Below, one piece after another: positions 1 to 4,992 of a DNA stretch of 8,300 bases (its first letter is position 1; each line of letters begins with the position of its first letter). A program made the translations under genes and the position numbers. Under the pieces are notes generated by a model. It was not told the origin of the DNA and did not search any database. It saw nothing but the letters and a program-made list of their open reading frames with translations. Origin of the DNA: Lachnospiraceae bacterium (GTDB taxonomy: Bacteria; Bacillota_A; Clostridia; Lachnospirales; Lachnospiraceae); contig JAISHZ010000017.1 in assembly GCA_031262285.1 (NCBI GenBank), positions 1-8,300 on the forward strand, given 5' to 3'.

Positions 1-190
1 CGTAATTAAACGGCATTTGAGGCCTGGCACACGTTGTAATTAGAATCTCAGTTCTTCTAACTACTGACGTACAGACTCTTAATTCTCTAGCATTCAGCGC
101 GTAGTTAGAAAAACACACAGGGAACTACAGTTAAGTAAATGACATTGCGCGGGTATAGTAGCGAAATATTTGGTAACATATGGTTTTACA
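1..190. other. Non-coding region downstream of the recombinase gene
   Basis: No convincing reading frame was found in this stretch on either strand. It is the sequence downstream of the recombinase stop codon. Large serine recombinase genes often lie at the end of the element they move, so this is a natural place for an attachment site, but without the rest of the element this is inference. The only clear structure is the spaced inverted repeat at 51-114. No hairpin followed by a T-run on the minus strand was seen, so no terminator for the recombinase gene is called. Confidence 0.5.
51..114. repeat. Spaced inverted repeat, 14-bp arms, possible recombinase site
   Basis: GTTCTTCTAACTAC (51-64) pairs with GTAGTTAGAAAAAC (101-114): 13 of 14 positions are complementary and the inner 10 are perfect. 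The arms are separated by 36 bp, and the exact centre falls in an AATT (81-84). A smaller nested pair, TTAGAA (40-45) and TTCTAA (55-60), overlaps the left arm. Symmetric arms around a short core beside a serine recombinase gene resemble an attachment site, but no second copy is visible to support this. It could equally be an RNA hairpin. Confidence 0.35.
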
Positions 191-1987
191 TTACCTTTTA
201 CTTTGAAACCGAAAGGTTATGACGACTCGTTTTTGTTCATATACTTGTATCGTTTCGATCAAGGATAGTAACATCATGCGCTCGGTTTTGTGCGGTTGTT
301 CGGATTCACTCTGGAGATGCTTCCATGCGTTTCCTGTTTGTATCTTTTGATACGTTTCTTTTTGCCTTTCAATGATTTGATTGATCTCTTGAATCATTTG
401 CGAATATATGCAGCGGAATTCATCGTAGTCCTCCTCTGTTAGTATTCCTGTTTCTCTATCTTCATGTAGTCCGTTGAATAAATGTTGTATTCGCTGCGCT
501 TCCTCGTGCAGCAATCTCATTTCTTCTTTCATGTGCGACAGAAGCATAGTTTTCATTCTACTTCCTATTTTTTTCGCAGTAAATGCGCCGTGATTAAGAT
601 TCTCTTGCGTTTTTGAATTCCCTTGGTGATTGAGATTCTCTTGCGCTTCCGGATTCCCTTGATGGTTGAGATTCTCTTGCGTTTCCGGATTCTCTTGATA
701 GTTGAGATTCTCTTGCGTTTCCGGATTCCTTTGGTGATTGAGATTCTCTTGCGTTTCCGGATTTCCTTGGCGTTTGATTTCTAATTGTATGCTTTGGAGG
801 ATCACATTCCACAATTCTTCTTGGTCGATTGTATGGCGTGTACAATCTTTGCTTCGATTGTGTTTGCCGCAAATAAAAGACATCTTTTCGCCGGAAGCAG
901 CGTGCGTTTTCCTACAAATCATCGCATTGTTACAGTCGGCGCAAAATAGGAAACCGGAAAGGGGATGTGCTTCTGCCTTGCCTTTTCCTGCACGCATTCC
1001 TGCGCGTAGGAGTCGATCAACCACTGTATATTCCTCCTTCGTGATGATTGGGGTGTGTGTATTTTCACATCGTATCCAATCTGCCTGTGGTTTGCGAATC
1101 GACTTTTTTACTTTGTAGCTGAGCTTTTCTTCCTTTCCCTGTAGCAGGGTGCCTGTGTAAATTTCGTTTCGTAAGATTCGCTCTACGGCTACTGCCGTCC
1201 AATTGGATGCATCCGATAGCGCAAAGGTCGTCTGAAAATGTTCCCCATGGATACGTTTATAGTAAAATGGCGATAAAATTCCTGCTTCGTTTAAGCGAGA
1301 CGCGATCACCGAAATGCTGCTTCCTTCCATTTTCCAGTAGTAAATCTGTCTGACAATCCAGGCAGCAAAAATATCCGGCAATAAGTGGTTCTTATCTGCC
1401 GGATCCTTTCGGTAACCATATACAGTAAATGCGCCAATGAATGCTCCATTTTCGCGTTTGATACGTTGATGACTTCTTACTTTTTGTGAAATATCGCGAC
1501 AATATGCGTCGTTAACGAAGTTTTTGACCGGTAATACCAAAGATGTGTCATTTTGATCAGCACTGAGACTGTCGTAACAGTCTGTGACTGCGATAAAGCG
1601 AACACCTATTTGGGGATAAATCTTTTGCAGATATCGGCCTGCCTCAATGTAATCCCTGCCAAATCGTGACAAATCTTTGACAATGACACAATTCAATACA
1701 CCGGCTTTGATATCTTCCATCATCTGCCGAAAACCCGGGCGTTCAAACGTGGTTCCGGAGTATCCGTCGTCTGTATAGATTTGAGCGATCTCCAAATCAT
1801 TCCTGCGCCGAACAAACGCTTCGATCAGCTCCCTTTGTGAATGGATACTGTTGCTCTCATTTTTCCCCATACCATCTACATCTTCATCGTCTCTCGATAA
1901 GCGTAAGTAAGCCGCCGCTTGATAGGGAATCCCTTGATCACCTTGCAAATTGTCCCCTCTATACGCAGTAGGACGATGTGTTTCCAC
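191..1987 (-). CDS. Large serine recombinase (TnpX/TndX-like)
   Basis: Site-specific DNA recombinase that would excise or integrate a mobile element through a serine-DNA phosphodiester intermediate. The N-terminal resolvase domain (about residues 24-170) shows YLRLSRDDE, with S31 the likely nucleophile and R29/R32 nearby, and KDLSRFGRDYIEAG, with R108 and R111. A recombinase domain follows (about 180-330). Next is a zinc ribbon with cysteines 349, 352, 373 and 382. Five 12-residue repeats (about 409-467) come next, then a coiled coil (about 475-550) and a C-terminal end (LIETIQVYEQKRVVITF) of the DUF4368 type found in TnpX-like proteins. The domain order is complete and no frameshift was seen. 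The start is uncertain: GTG at 1987 has no Shine-Dalgarno and sits in a small hairpin, whereas TTG at 1948 has AGAGGGG just upstream and gives 585 residues. The gene lies 114 bp after the ArsR-type gene and is probably not functionally linked to it. Confidence 0.93.
   Translation of the reverse strand: METHRPTAYRGDNLQGDQGIPYQAAAYLRLSRDDEDVDGMGKNESNSIHSQRELIEAFVRRRNDLEIAQIYTDDGYSGTTFERPGFRQMMEDIKAGVLNCVIVKDLSRFGRDYIEAGRYLQKIYPQIGVRFIAVTDCYDSLSADQNDTSLVLPVKNFVNDAYCRDISQKVRSHQRIKRENGAFIGAFTVYGYRKDPADKNHLLPDIFAAWIVRQIYYWKMEGSSISVIASRLNEAGILSPFYYKRIHGEHFQTTFALSDASNWTAVAVERILRNEIYTGTLLQGKEEKLSYKVKKSIRKPQADWIRCENTHTPIITKEEYTVVDRLLRAGMRAGKGKAEAHPLSGFLFCADCNNAMICRKTHAASGEKMSFICGKHNRSKDCTRHTIDQEELWNVILQSIQLEIKRQGNPETQENLNHQRNPETQENLNYQENPETQENLNHQGNPEAQENLNHQGNSKTQENLNHGAFTAKKIGSRMKTMLLSHMKEEMRLLHEEAQRIQHLFNGLHEDRETGILTEEDYDEFRCIYSQMIQEINQIIERQKETYQKIQTGNAWKHLQSESEQPHKTERMMLLSLIETIQVYEQKRVVITFRFQSKR
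591..770 (-). repeat. Five tandem 36-bp repeats inside the recombinase gene
   Basis: Five consecutive 36-bp units share a core such as GATTCTCTTGCGTTTCCGGA (plus strand). In the protein they give five 12-residue units close to NPETQENLNHQG. The middle TQENLN or AQENLN is almost invariant and the ends vary (HQR, YQE, HQG, HG). Because 36 is a multiple of three, gain or loss of a unit keeps the frame. The block lies between the zinc ribbon and the coiled coil, where I know of no comparable repeat in TnpX-type proteins, so it looks like an expanded hydrophilic linker. The high identity between units suggests recent expansion. Confidence 0.92.
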
Positions 1988-2003
1988 TTTTTCAAGTTGG
2001 AAA
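1981..2003 (-). promoter_or_regulatory. Small hairpin over the upstream recombinase GTG start
   Basis: TTTCCACTT (1981-1989) pairs with AAGTTGGAAA (1994-2003) with a single-base bulge and a TTTC loop. The candidate GTG start (1985-1987) lies inside the stem, and no Shine-Dalgarno sequence is present just upstream. In RNA this would hide that start. It either argues for the TTG start at 1948 or is a weak translational control element. Confidence 0.35.
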
Positions 2004-2101
2004 GAACTCGACCTTCGCGTAACAGCAATCTTTCTTACTTCTATCGTATGAACAGATCAAGTCGTCCTATCACCACGTATCTGTACCGATTGATGGCTCT
2101 T

Positions 2102-3031
2102 CTACACTTCGTCTGATTCTTCCTCATAATAAGCTTTGATCCGGATCGCTTGATTATGATCGCCAAAATCTTCTCCGAAAAGAGTGCAACCGCCGCAATT
2201 CGACGTATCTTTCGGGACTTCAAAGCGAAATGTAATGTATGTGTTGTAATTAATGTTTAAGTCTTGTATGGTAGTATCCGATATTTTGTTCGTGCCGTCG
2301 ATAAAGCACCCTTCGGTATTGATAATCAGTGTTTTTAACATTCCATATTGATTCAAAAGCTCCGGCCACCATGAAGGGGATACATAGCCGCGCCGTGCAC
2401 CATAATCTCCCGGACTGATCCACATACCCAACGGATGCCCATTAATGGAAAAATGAATATCGGAAGGATAGTCCTCATTCGTCTCCGGGCATTCCGATGA
2501 GATTTCAAAGGATACTTGAATCTCTGCCAATGTTTGACCCGGTTGTAAATGATTGGGTAGATTGTATTCCAGATATCCACTGGCAAACCACACGATCCCT
2601 GCGTTAAAGCGCTCCGGGAACGTGAATACTTTCGGATCATCCAACGACCCGATGATTTCTTTACTCGTCGCCAATCCGCAGGTCGGAGCGATACAGCTGC
2701 TCGTATAATATCCCACTCGAATGTCATCTGTATAGCAACTCTTTGCTTCTTTCACGGGTGCTAAATCAATCATCAAGCGATCATAGCGAGGACGAATAAT
2801 TTTCATCGTTCCTCGTTTGCCGGAAGTCGTCCGTATCTTCACCAGACCTGCTTCCTGCAATTTGCTCACATGCATGGATATCGCGCCATTCGTTAGACCA
2901 AGCGCCTCCGCAAGGTCATTCATGCTCAGATGATTGTCTTTGTATATCATCTCCATAATTTTTAAGCGCATAGGGGTGCTGAGCGCTTTGAATACATTTT
3001 CTGCTTCTGAGATCGCGTTGAAATATAACAT
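2102..3031 (-). CDS. ArsR-type winged-helix regulator with long C-terminal domain
   Basis: Probable DNA-binding repressor or activator of the neighbouring carbohydrate genes. Residues 8-85 form an ArsR-like winged helix-turn-helix: VFKALSTPMRLKIMEMI, then LSMNDLAEALGLTNGAISMHVSKLQEAGLV, where the second half is the recognition helix, then a basic wing. No ArsR metal-binding cysteine motif is seen in the helices. Residues 100-309 form a beta-rich, Trp/Gly-rich domain unlike classic 100-residue ArsR proteins. I recall similar long ArsR-type proteins from Clostridia and Paenibacillus near glycosidase genes, so a sugar-sensing role is plausible but inferred. CGGC (279-282) near the end is notable. 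The start is well supported by AAAGGAG five bases upstream. The gene has its own promoter (3121-3148) and a palindrome in its leader. It lies downstream of the GH43 gene on the same strand. Confidence 0.88.
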   Translation of the reverse strand: MLYFNAISEAENVFKALSTPMRLKIMEMIYKDNHLSMNDLAEALGLTNGAISMHVSKLQEAGLVKIRTTSGKRGTMKIIRPRYDRLMIDLAPVKEAKSCYTDDIRVGYYTSSCIAPTCGLATSKEIIGSLDDPKVFTFPERFNAGIVWFASGYLEYNLPNHLQPGQTLAEIQVSFEISSECPETNEDYPSDIHFSINGHPLGMWISPGDYGARRGYVSPSWWPELLNQYGMLKTLIINTEGCFIDGTNKISDTTIQDLNINYNTYITFRFEVPKDTSNCGGCTLFGEDFGDHNQAIRIKAYYEEESDEV

Positions 3032-3048
3032 ATCCTCTCCTTTGCGTT

Positions 3049-3071
3049 AAGCGTAACACGTATCTACGCTT
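3049..3071. promoter_or_regulatory. Candidate operator in the ArsR-type gene leader
   Basis: AAGCGTA (3049-3055) and TACGCTT (3065-3071) form a perfect 7-bp inverted repeat with a 9-bp spacer, and C and G matches continue outward beyond a two-base mismatch. An overlapping short palindrome, GTTAAGCGTAAC (3046-3057), shares the left arm. The site lies between the -10 element and the ribosome binding site, where a repressor would block its own transcription. Imperfect palindromes of this size are typical ArsR-family operators. Binding by this protein is inferred. Confidence 0.5.
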
Positions 3072-3120
3072 TGCGATGTTCTTATTTGATTCCTCTTTAC
3101 TTCAACCATTCATTAGAATC

Positions 3121-3148
3121 ATTATAGCCATTACTAAACAAAAGTCAA
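3121..3148 (-). promoter_or_regulatory. Sigma-A-type promoter for the ArsR-type gene
   Basis: On the minus strand TTGACT (3143-3148) is followed by a 16-bp spacer and a perfect TATAAT (3121-3126). Transcription would begin near 3114, leaving a leader of about 80 nucleotides that contains the candidate operator and the AAAGGAG ribosome binding site. This is the clearest promoter in the window. It begins about 14 bp from the left end of the 3162-3563 repeat element, so the regulator can be expressed independently of the GH43 gene. Confidence 0.75.
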
Positions 3149-3197
3149 TGAAATGTAAGTGTTCGCCGATCTACGTGAAGGGCAGTGTACCCCGGAC

Positions 3198-3359
3198 GAA
3201 CCGCACAGAGCCGTGGGGAGTTTTGGGTGTTAGACTCTCTGTACGTTCCGATGAGCCCAGAACAGTGAAAATGCGCGCACAAGCAAGCGCTCATTTTCAC
3301 TTGCTCTCATCTCCACAGAACGTAGAACACCCAAAACTCCCCACGGCTCTGTGCGGTTC
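3198..3359. repeat. Long hairpin with perfect 34-bp arms
   Basis: The left arm (3198-3231) and right arm (3326-3359) are exact reverse complements over 34 bp. They are GC-rich and begin GAACCGCACAGAGCCG. The 94-bp interior continues the symmetry with shorter pairs: TACGTTC (3242-3248) with GAACGTA (3318-3324), GATGAG (3250-3255) with CTCATC (3306-3311), and GTGAAAATG (3265-3273) with CATTTTCAC (3292-3300). Transcribed from either strand it would fold into a stem of about 160 nucleotides. No T-run follows on either strand, so it is not a standard intrinsic terminator. It could still stop transcription, stabilise the upstream GH43 message, or be an RNase III target. Confidence 0.9.
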
Positions 3360-3563
3360 TGTGCTTCGATAAGCTGTCAATTGTAGATCATAAAACAACT
3401 ATGGCTCTCCGCTTCTGTGCTTCGATAAGTTGTCAATCGCAGATCATAAAACAACTATGGCTCTCCCGGTTCTGTGCTTCGATAAGTTGTCAATTGCAGA
3501 TCATAAAATATCTATGACTCTCCCAGTTCTGTGTATTGATTCGTTTAACCGTAGATCGGCGAA
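3357..3563. repeat. Tandem 56-57-bp repeats, about 3.6 copies
   Basis: Units begin with TTCTGTGCTTCGATAAG at 3357, 3413 and 3470, with a degenerate fourth at 3527 (TTCTGTGTATTGAT). The periods are 56, 57 and 57 bp. Units share GATAAG(C/T)TGTCAAT, AGATCATAAAA and ATG(G/A)CTCTCC. AGTTGT and ACAACT inside unit 2 can form a small stem. The fourth copy stops at the right terminal repeat. The units abut without intervening spacers. Confidence 0.9.
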
Positions 3564-3577
3564 TGTTTGAATCGTAA

Positions 3578-4576
3578 TTATTTGAAATGAAACTGCGGCA
3601 CATCGTCTTTCGTCCATGTTACTTCCATCAGCATCGCGTGGCGGTTGGGATCATATAGGCTATCCCCTACGATTTCTTCATAGGGTCTTGCGTGATAGCA
3701 GCAAATATCGCGTCCTGTCTCATCTTTTACAAAGCTATTGTGACCGGGTCCGTAAATACCCAATTCGCGATCGGTTGTTAAGATCGGGTAACGTTCTTTT
3801 TTCCATGAGAGCGGATCCAATAGATCCTTTCCTTCTTGAGTCGAGAGCATACCCATGCAATAGCAAGCACCTGTAGCGGATGCTGAATATGTTAAGTAAA
3901 TCTTTCCATTCCTTCGAATGACTGCCGGTCCTTCGTTGACCCAGAAATCGACTCGTTCCCAATCATAATCGGGGGTGGTCAGTAATACTTGCGCTGTCTT
4001 GAGCGTATAGGGGTTCTCCATTTGTGCGATATAAAGGTTTGAGATTCCTTTCCCGCCGCTCACTTTTTGTGCCCAGATATAATACCAGTCGTCGCCTTCT
4101 CGCAGGATCGTTGCATCTAGCGAAAAAGACGTAAACGAAAATTCATCGTCTTGTGCGGCGCGCATCATTCCTTTTTCTTCCCATGGATCTGTCATCGGAT
4201 CTGTTCCTTGACACTCCAATACATATGGTCTGATCTTCCAGATATCGTCTCTCTCTCCCGCCGCAAAGTAGAGATACCACTTACCCATGACAAAATGGAG
4301 TTCCGGTGCCCAGATATGCTGACTCATCGGTCCCATCTCGTGCTTCGTCCAAACGGTGAGTTCCTCCGCCTGTGCAAGACCCATCAATGTCTCGCTCCGT
4401 CGCAGGATGATCCGGTCGTATGCCGGAACGGATGCCGTAAAATAGTACATTCCTCTCTCATCCTTACATACAAAAGGATCCGCCCGTTGCGGTATAAAAG
4501 GAGGAAAACCGTCCTGTTTCCTGTTATTTGTATCGCTCGTTGTTTCTCGTTCTCTCATCGATACTCCCATCTGCAT
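3578..4576 (-). CDS. Family 43 glycoside hydrolase (probable arabinofuranosidase/xylosidase)
   Basis: Five-bladed beta-propeller inverting glycosidase, predicted to release terminal arabinofuranose or xylose from oligosaccharides. Numbered from the first ATG, the GH43 triad is visible: D33 in RADPF (general base), D154 in SLDATI (pKa modulator) and E215 in VNEGPAV (general acid). WAPEL (89-93), GPGHNS (276-281) and CYHAR (293-297) are also typical. At 332 residues it is a single catalytic domain with no appended binding module. There is no signal peptide, so it should act in the cytoplasm on imported oligosaccharides. Three ATGs compete: the one at 4558 has GGAG five bases upstream, whereas the one at 4576 has only a weak site, so the true protein may be 326 residues. 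Substrate choice within GH43 cannot be settled by eye. The 3162-3563 repeat element begins 14 bp beyond the stop codon. Confidence 0.92.
   Translation of the reverse strand: MQMGVSMRERETTSDTNNRKQDGFPPFIPQRADPFVCKDERGMYYFTASVPAYDRIILRRSETLMGLAQAEELTVWTKHEMGPMSQHIWAPELHFVMGKWYLYFAAGERDDIWKIRPYVLECQGTDPMTDPWEEKGMMRAAQDDEFSFTSFSLDATILREGDDWYYIWAQKVSGGKGISNLYIAQMENPYTLKTAQVLLTTPDYDWERVDFWVNEGPAVIRRNGKIYLTYSASATGACYCMGMLSTQEGKDLLDPLSWKKERYPILTTDRELGIYGPGHNSFVKDETGRDICCYHARPYEEIVGDSLYDPNRHAMLMEVTWTKDDVPQFHFK
4564..4567 (-). promoter_or_regulatory. Ribosome binding site favouring the ATG at 4558
   Basis: GGAG on the minus strand is followed by TATCG and the ATG at 4556-4558. This spacing is good, whereas the first ATG (4576) is preceded only by AAGAGATGGGTT. 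The internal start would remove six residues (MQMGVS) that lie ahead of the conserved domain. Confidence 0.5.
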
Positions 4577-4604
4577 AACCCATCTCTTATTACTAGGTTG
4601 CTAC

Positions 4605-4619
4605 AATAAACGTTTTCAA
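4605..4619 (-). promoter_or_regulatory. Candidate cre site (catabolite control)
   Basis: The minus strand reads TTGAAAACGTTTATT. Against the CcpA consensus WTGNAANCGNWNNCW, 14 of 15 positions agree; the single mismatch is T for the C at position 14. It lies about 30-60 bp upstream of the GH43 start codon, where CcpA bound to phosphorylated HPr could repress transcription in preferred sugars. LacI-family regulators bind similar AACGTT-centred sites, so another regulator of that family could use it instead. Confidence 0.45.
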
Positions 4620-4719
4620 TTACCTTTCTGTTTACACTAAGAATTTTTGCAAAAATTACTGTGATTCAACGAATCAATAACATAAATTAATTTCATGATA
4701 CTACTACAGGGGTTTGTAT

Positions 4720-4810
4720 TTATCTGGACTTTATATAAAGCAATAATATATAAAAAGGCATATTCGTATATGTTATCACTGTTCATATGATACGATATTC
4801 GTCCAGATAA
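4720..4810. repeat. Spaced inverted repeat with 10-bp arms and inner symmetry
   Basis: TTATCTGGAC (4720-4729) and GTCCAGATAA (4801-4810) are exact reverse complements 71 bp apart. Inside lie the palindrome CTTTATATAAAG (4729-4740) and an imperfect pair, CGTATATG against CATATGATACG. It could be a pair of operator half-sites allowing DNA looping, or a leader structure if transcription of the GH43 gene begins upstream of it. AT-rich DNA yields weak palindromes by chance, but a 10-bp arm containing CTGGAC is less likely to be accidental. Confidence 0.4.
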
Positions 4811-4918
4811 TTCTAAATCGTTATACTACCATATTGGTCGCTAATCGTTTGCGATATGATAGGTGTCATTCGTGCGTTGACTTTACGTCTTTTCCTGTAC
4901 GATATTTTTTCACAACTT

Positions 4919-4944
4919 CGCCCGGCAGATGACTCTGCCGGGCG
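4919..4944 (-). terminator. GC-rich hairpin after the LamG lipoprotein gene
   Basis: CGCCCGGCAGA (4919-4929) and TCTGCCGGGCG (4934-4944) form a perfect 11-bp stem with a 4-base loop, starting about 48 bp after the stop codon at 4993-4995. Placement and stability fit the end of a transcript. On the minus strand the following bases are AAGTTGTG rather than a T-run, so it is not a textbook intrinsic terminator. It may instead protect the 3' end of the message or terminate weakly. Confidence 0.55.
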
Positions 4945-4992
4945 TGGAAGGAGATACAAAAAGTATGAAATTGGTTTGTTCAATGTGTGATC

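Larger units (their letters stand above)
3162..3563. repeat. Inverted-repeat-bounded non-coding element of about 402 bp
   Basis: The ends are perfect 14-bp inverted repeats: TTCGCCGATCTACG (3162-3175) and its complement (3550-3563). Similarity may continue a few bases outward (AAGTGTT against AAACATT, differing by transitions only). Inside are a long hairpin (3198-3359) and about 3.6 tandem 56-57-bp units (3357-3563). The right terminal repeat is the end of the last, diverged unit, and the left end resembles the same unit in inverted orientation. It fills nearly all of the gap between the GH43 stop codon and the ArsR promoter. No transposase frame is present and no target duplication was identified. 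It may be a MITE-like element or a structured 3' untranslated region of the GH43 transcript. Confidence 0.7.
4577..4992. other. AT-rich palindrome-dense intergenic region upstream of GH43
   Basis: This 416-bp stretch carries no supportable gene. It must contain any dedicated GH43 promoter and the end of the LamG lipoprotein message. Palindromes include a perfect 16-bp AATTTTTGCAAAAATT (4642-4657), TGATTC-AAC-GAATCA (4662-4676), CTTTATATAAAG (4729-4740), and TTATCTGGAC (4720-4729) paired with its complement (4801-4810). A candidate cre site lies at 4605-4619 and a GC-rich hairpin at 4919-4944. Several TATA-like -10 candidates exist, but none has a convincing -35 box, so no promoter is called. 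Confidence 0.6.

Noticed and set aside
594..872. 92-residue minus-strand frame with Arg/Glu/Ser-rich repeats
   Set aside because: It is the 36-bp repeat block of the recombinase read in another frame. Repeats whose length is a multiple of three stay open in several frames. No ribosome binding site or independent support was seen.
2041..2223. 60-residue basic minus-strand frame overlapping the end of the ArsR-type gene
   Set aside because: It mostly overlaps a well-supported coding sequence in another frame, lacks a ribosome binding site and has no recognisable motif.
3076..3372. 98-residue plus-strand frame over the hairpin
   Set aside because: It runs through both hairpin arms and the promoter region of the ArsR-type gene. 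It has no recognisable domain and its composition follows the inverted repeat. It is most likely a chance frame in the repeat element.
3357..3563. CRISPR array
   Set aside because: The units are contiguous 56-57-bp tandem repeats without unique spacers, and no cas genes are present.
3150..3575. Target-site duplication flanking the inverted-repeat element
   Set aside because: The flanking bases (…AAGTG and TGTTT…) do not form a convincing direct repeat, so recent transposition cannot be claimed from this window.
4919..4944. Textbook intrinsic terminator with a U-run
   Set aside because: The stem is strong, but neither strand has a T-run directly after it, so it is listed only as a probable transcript-end hairpin.
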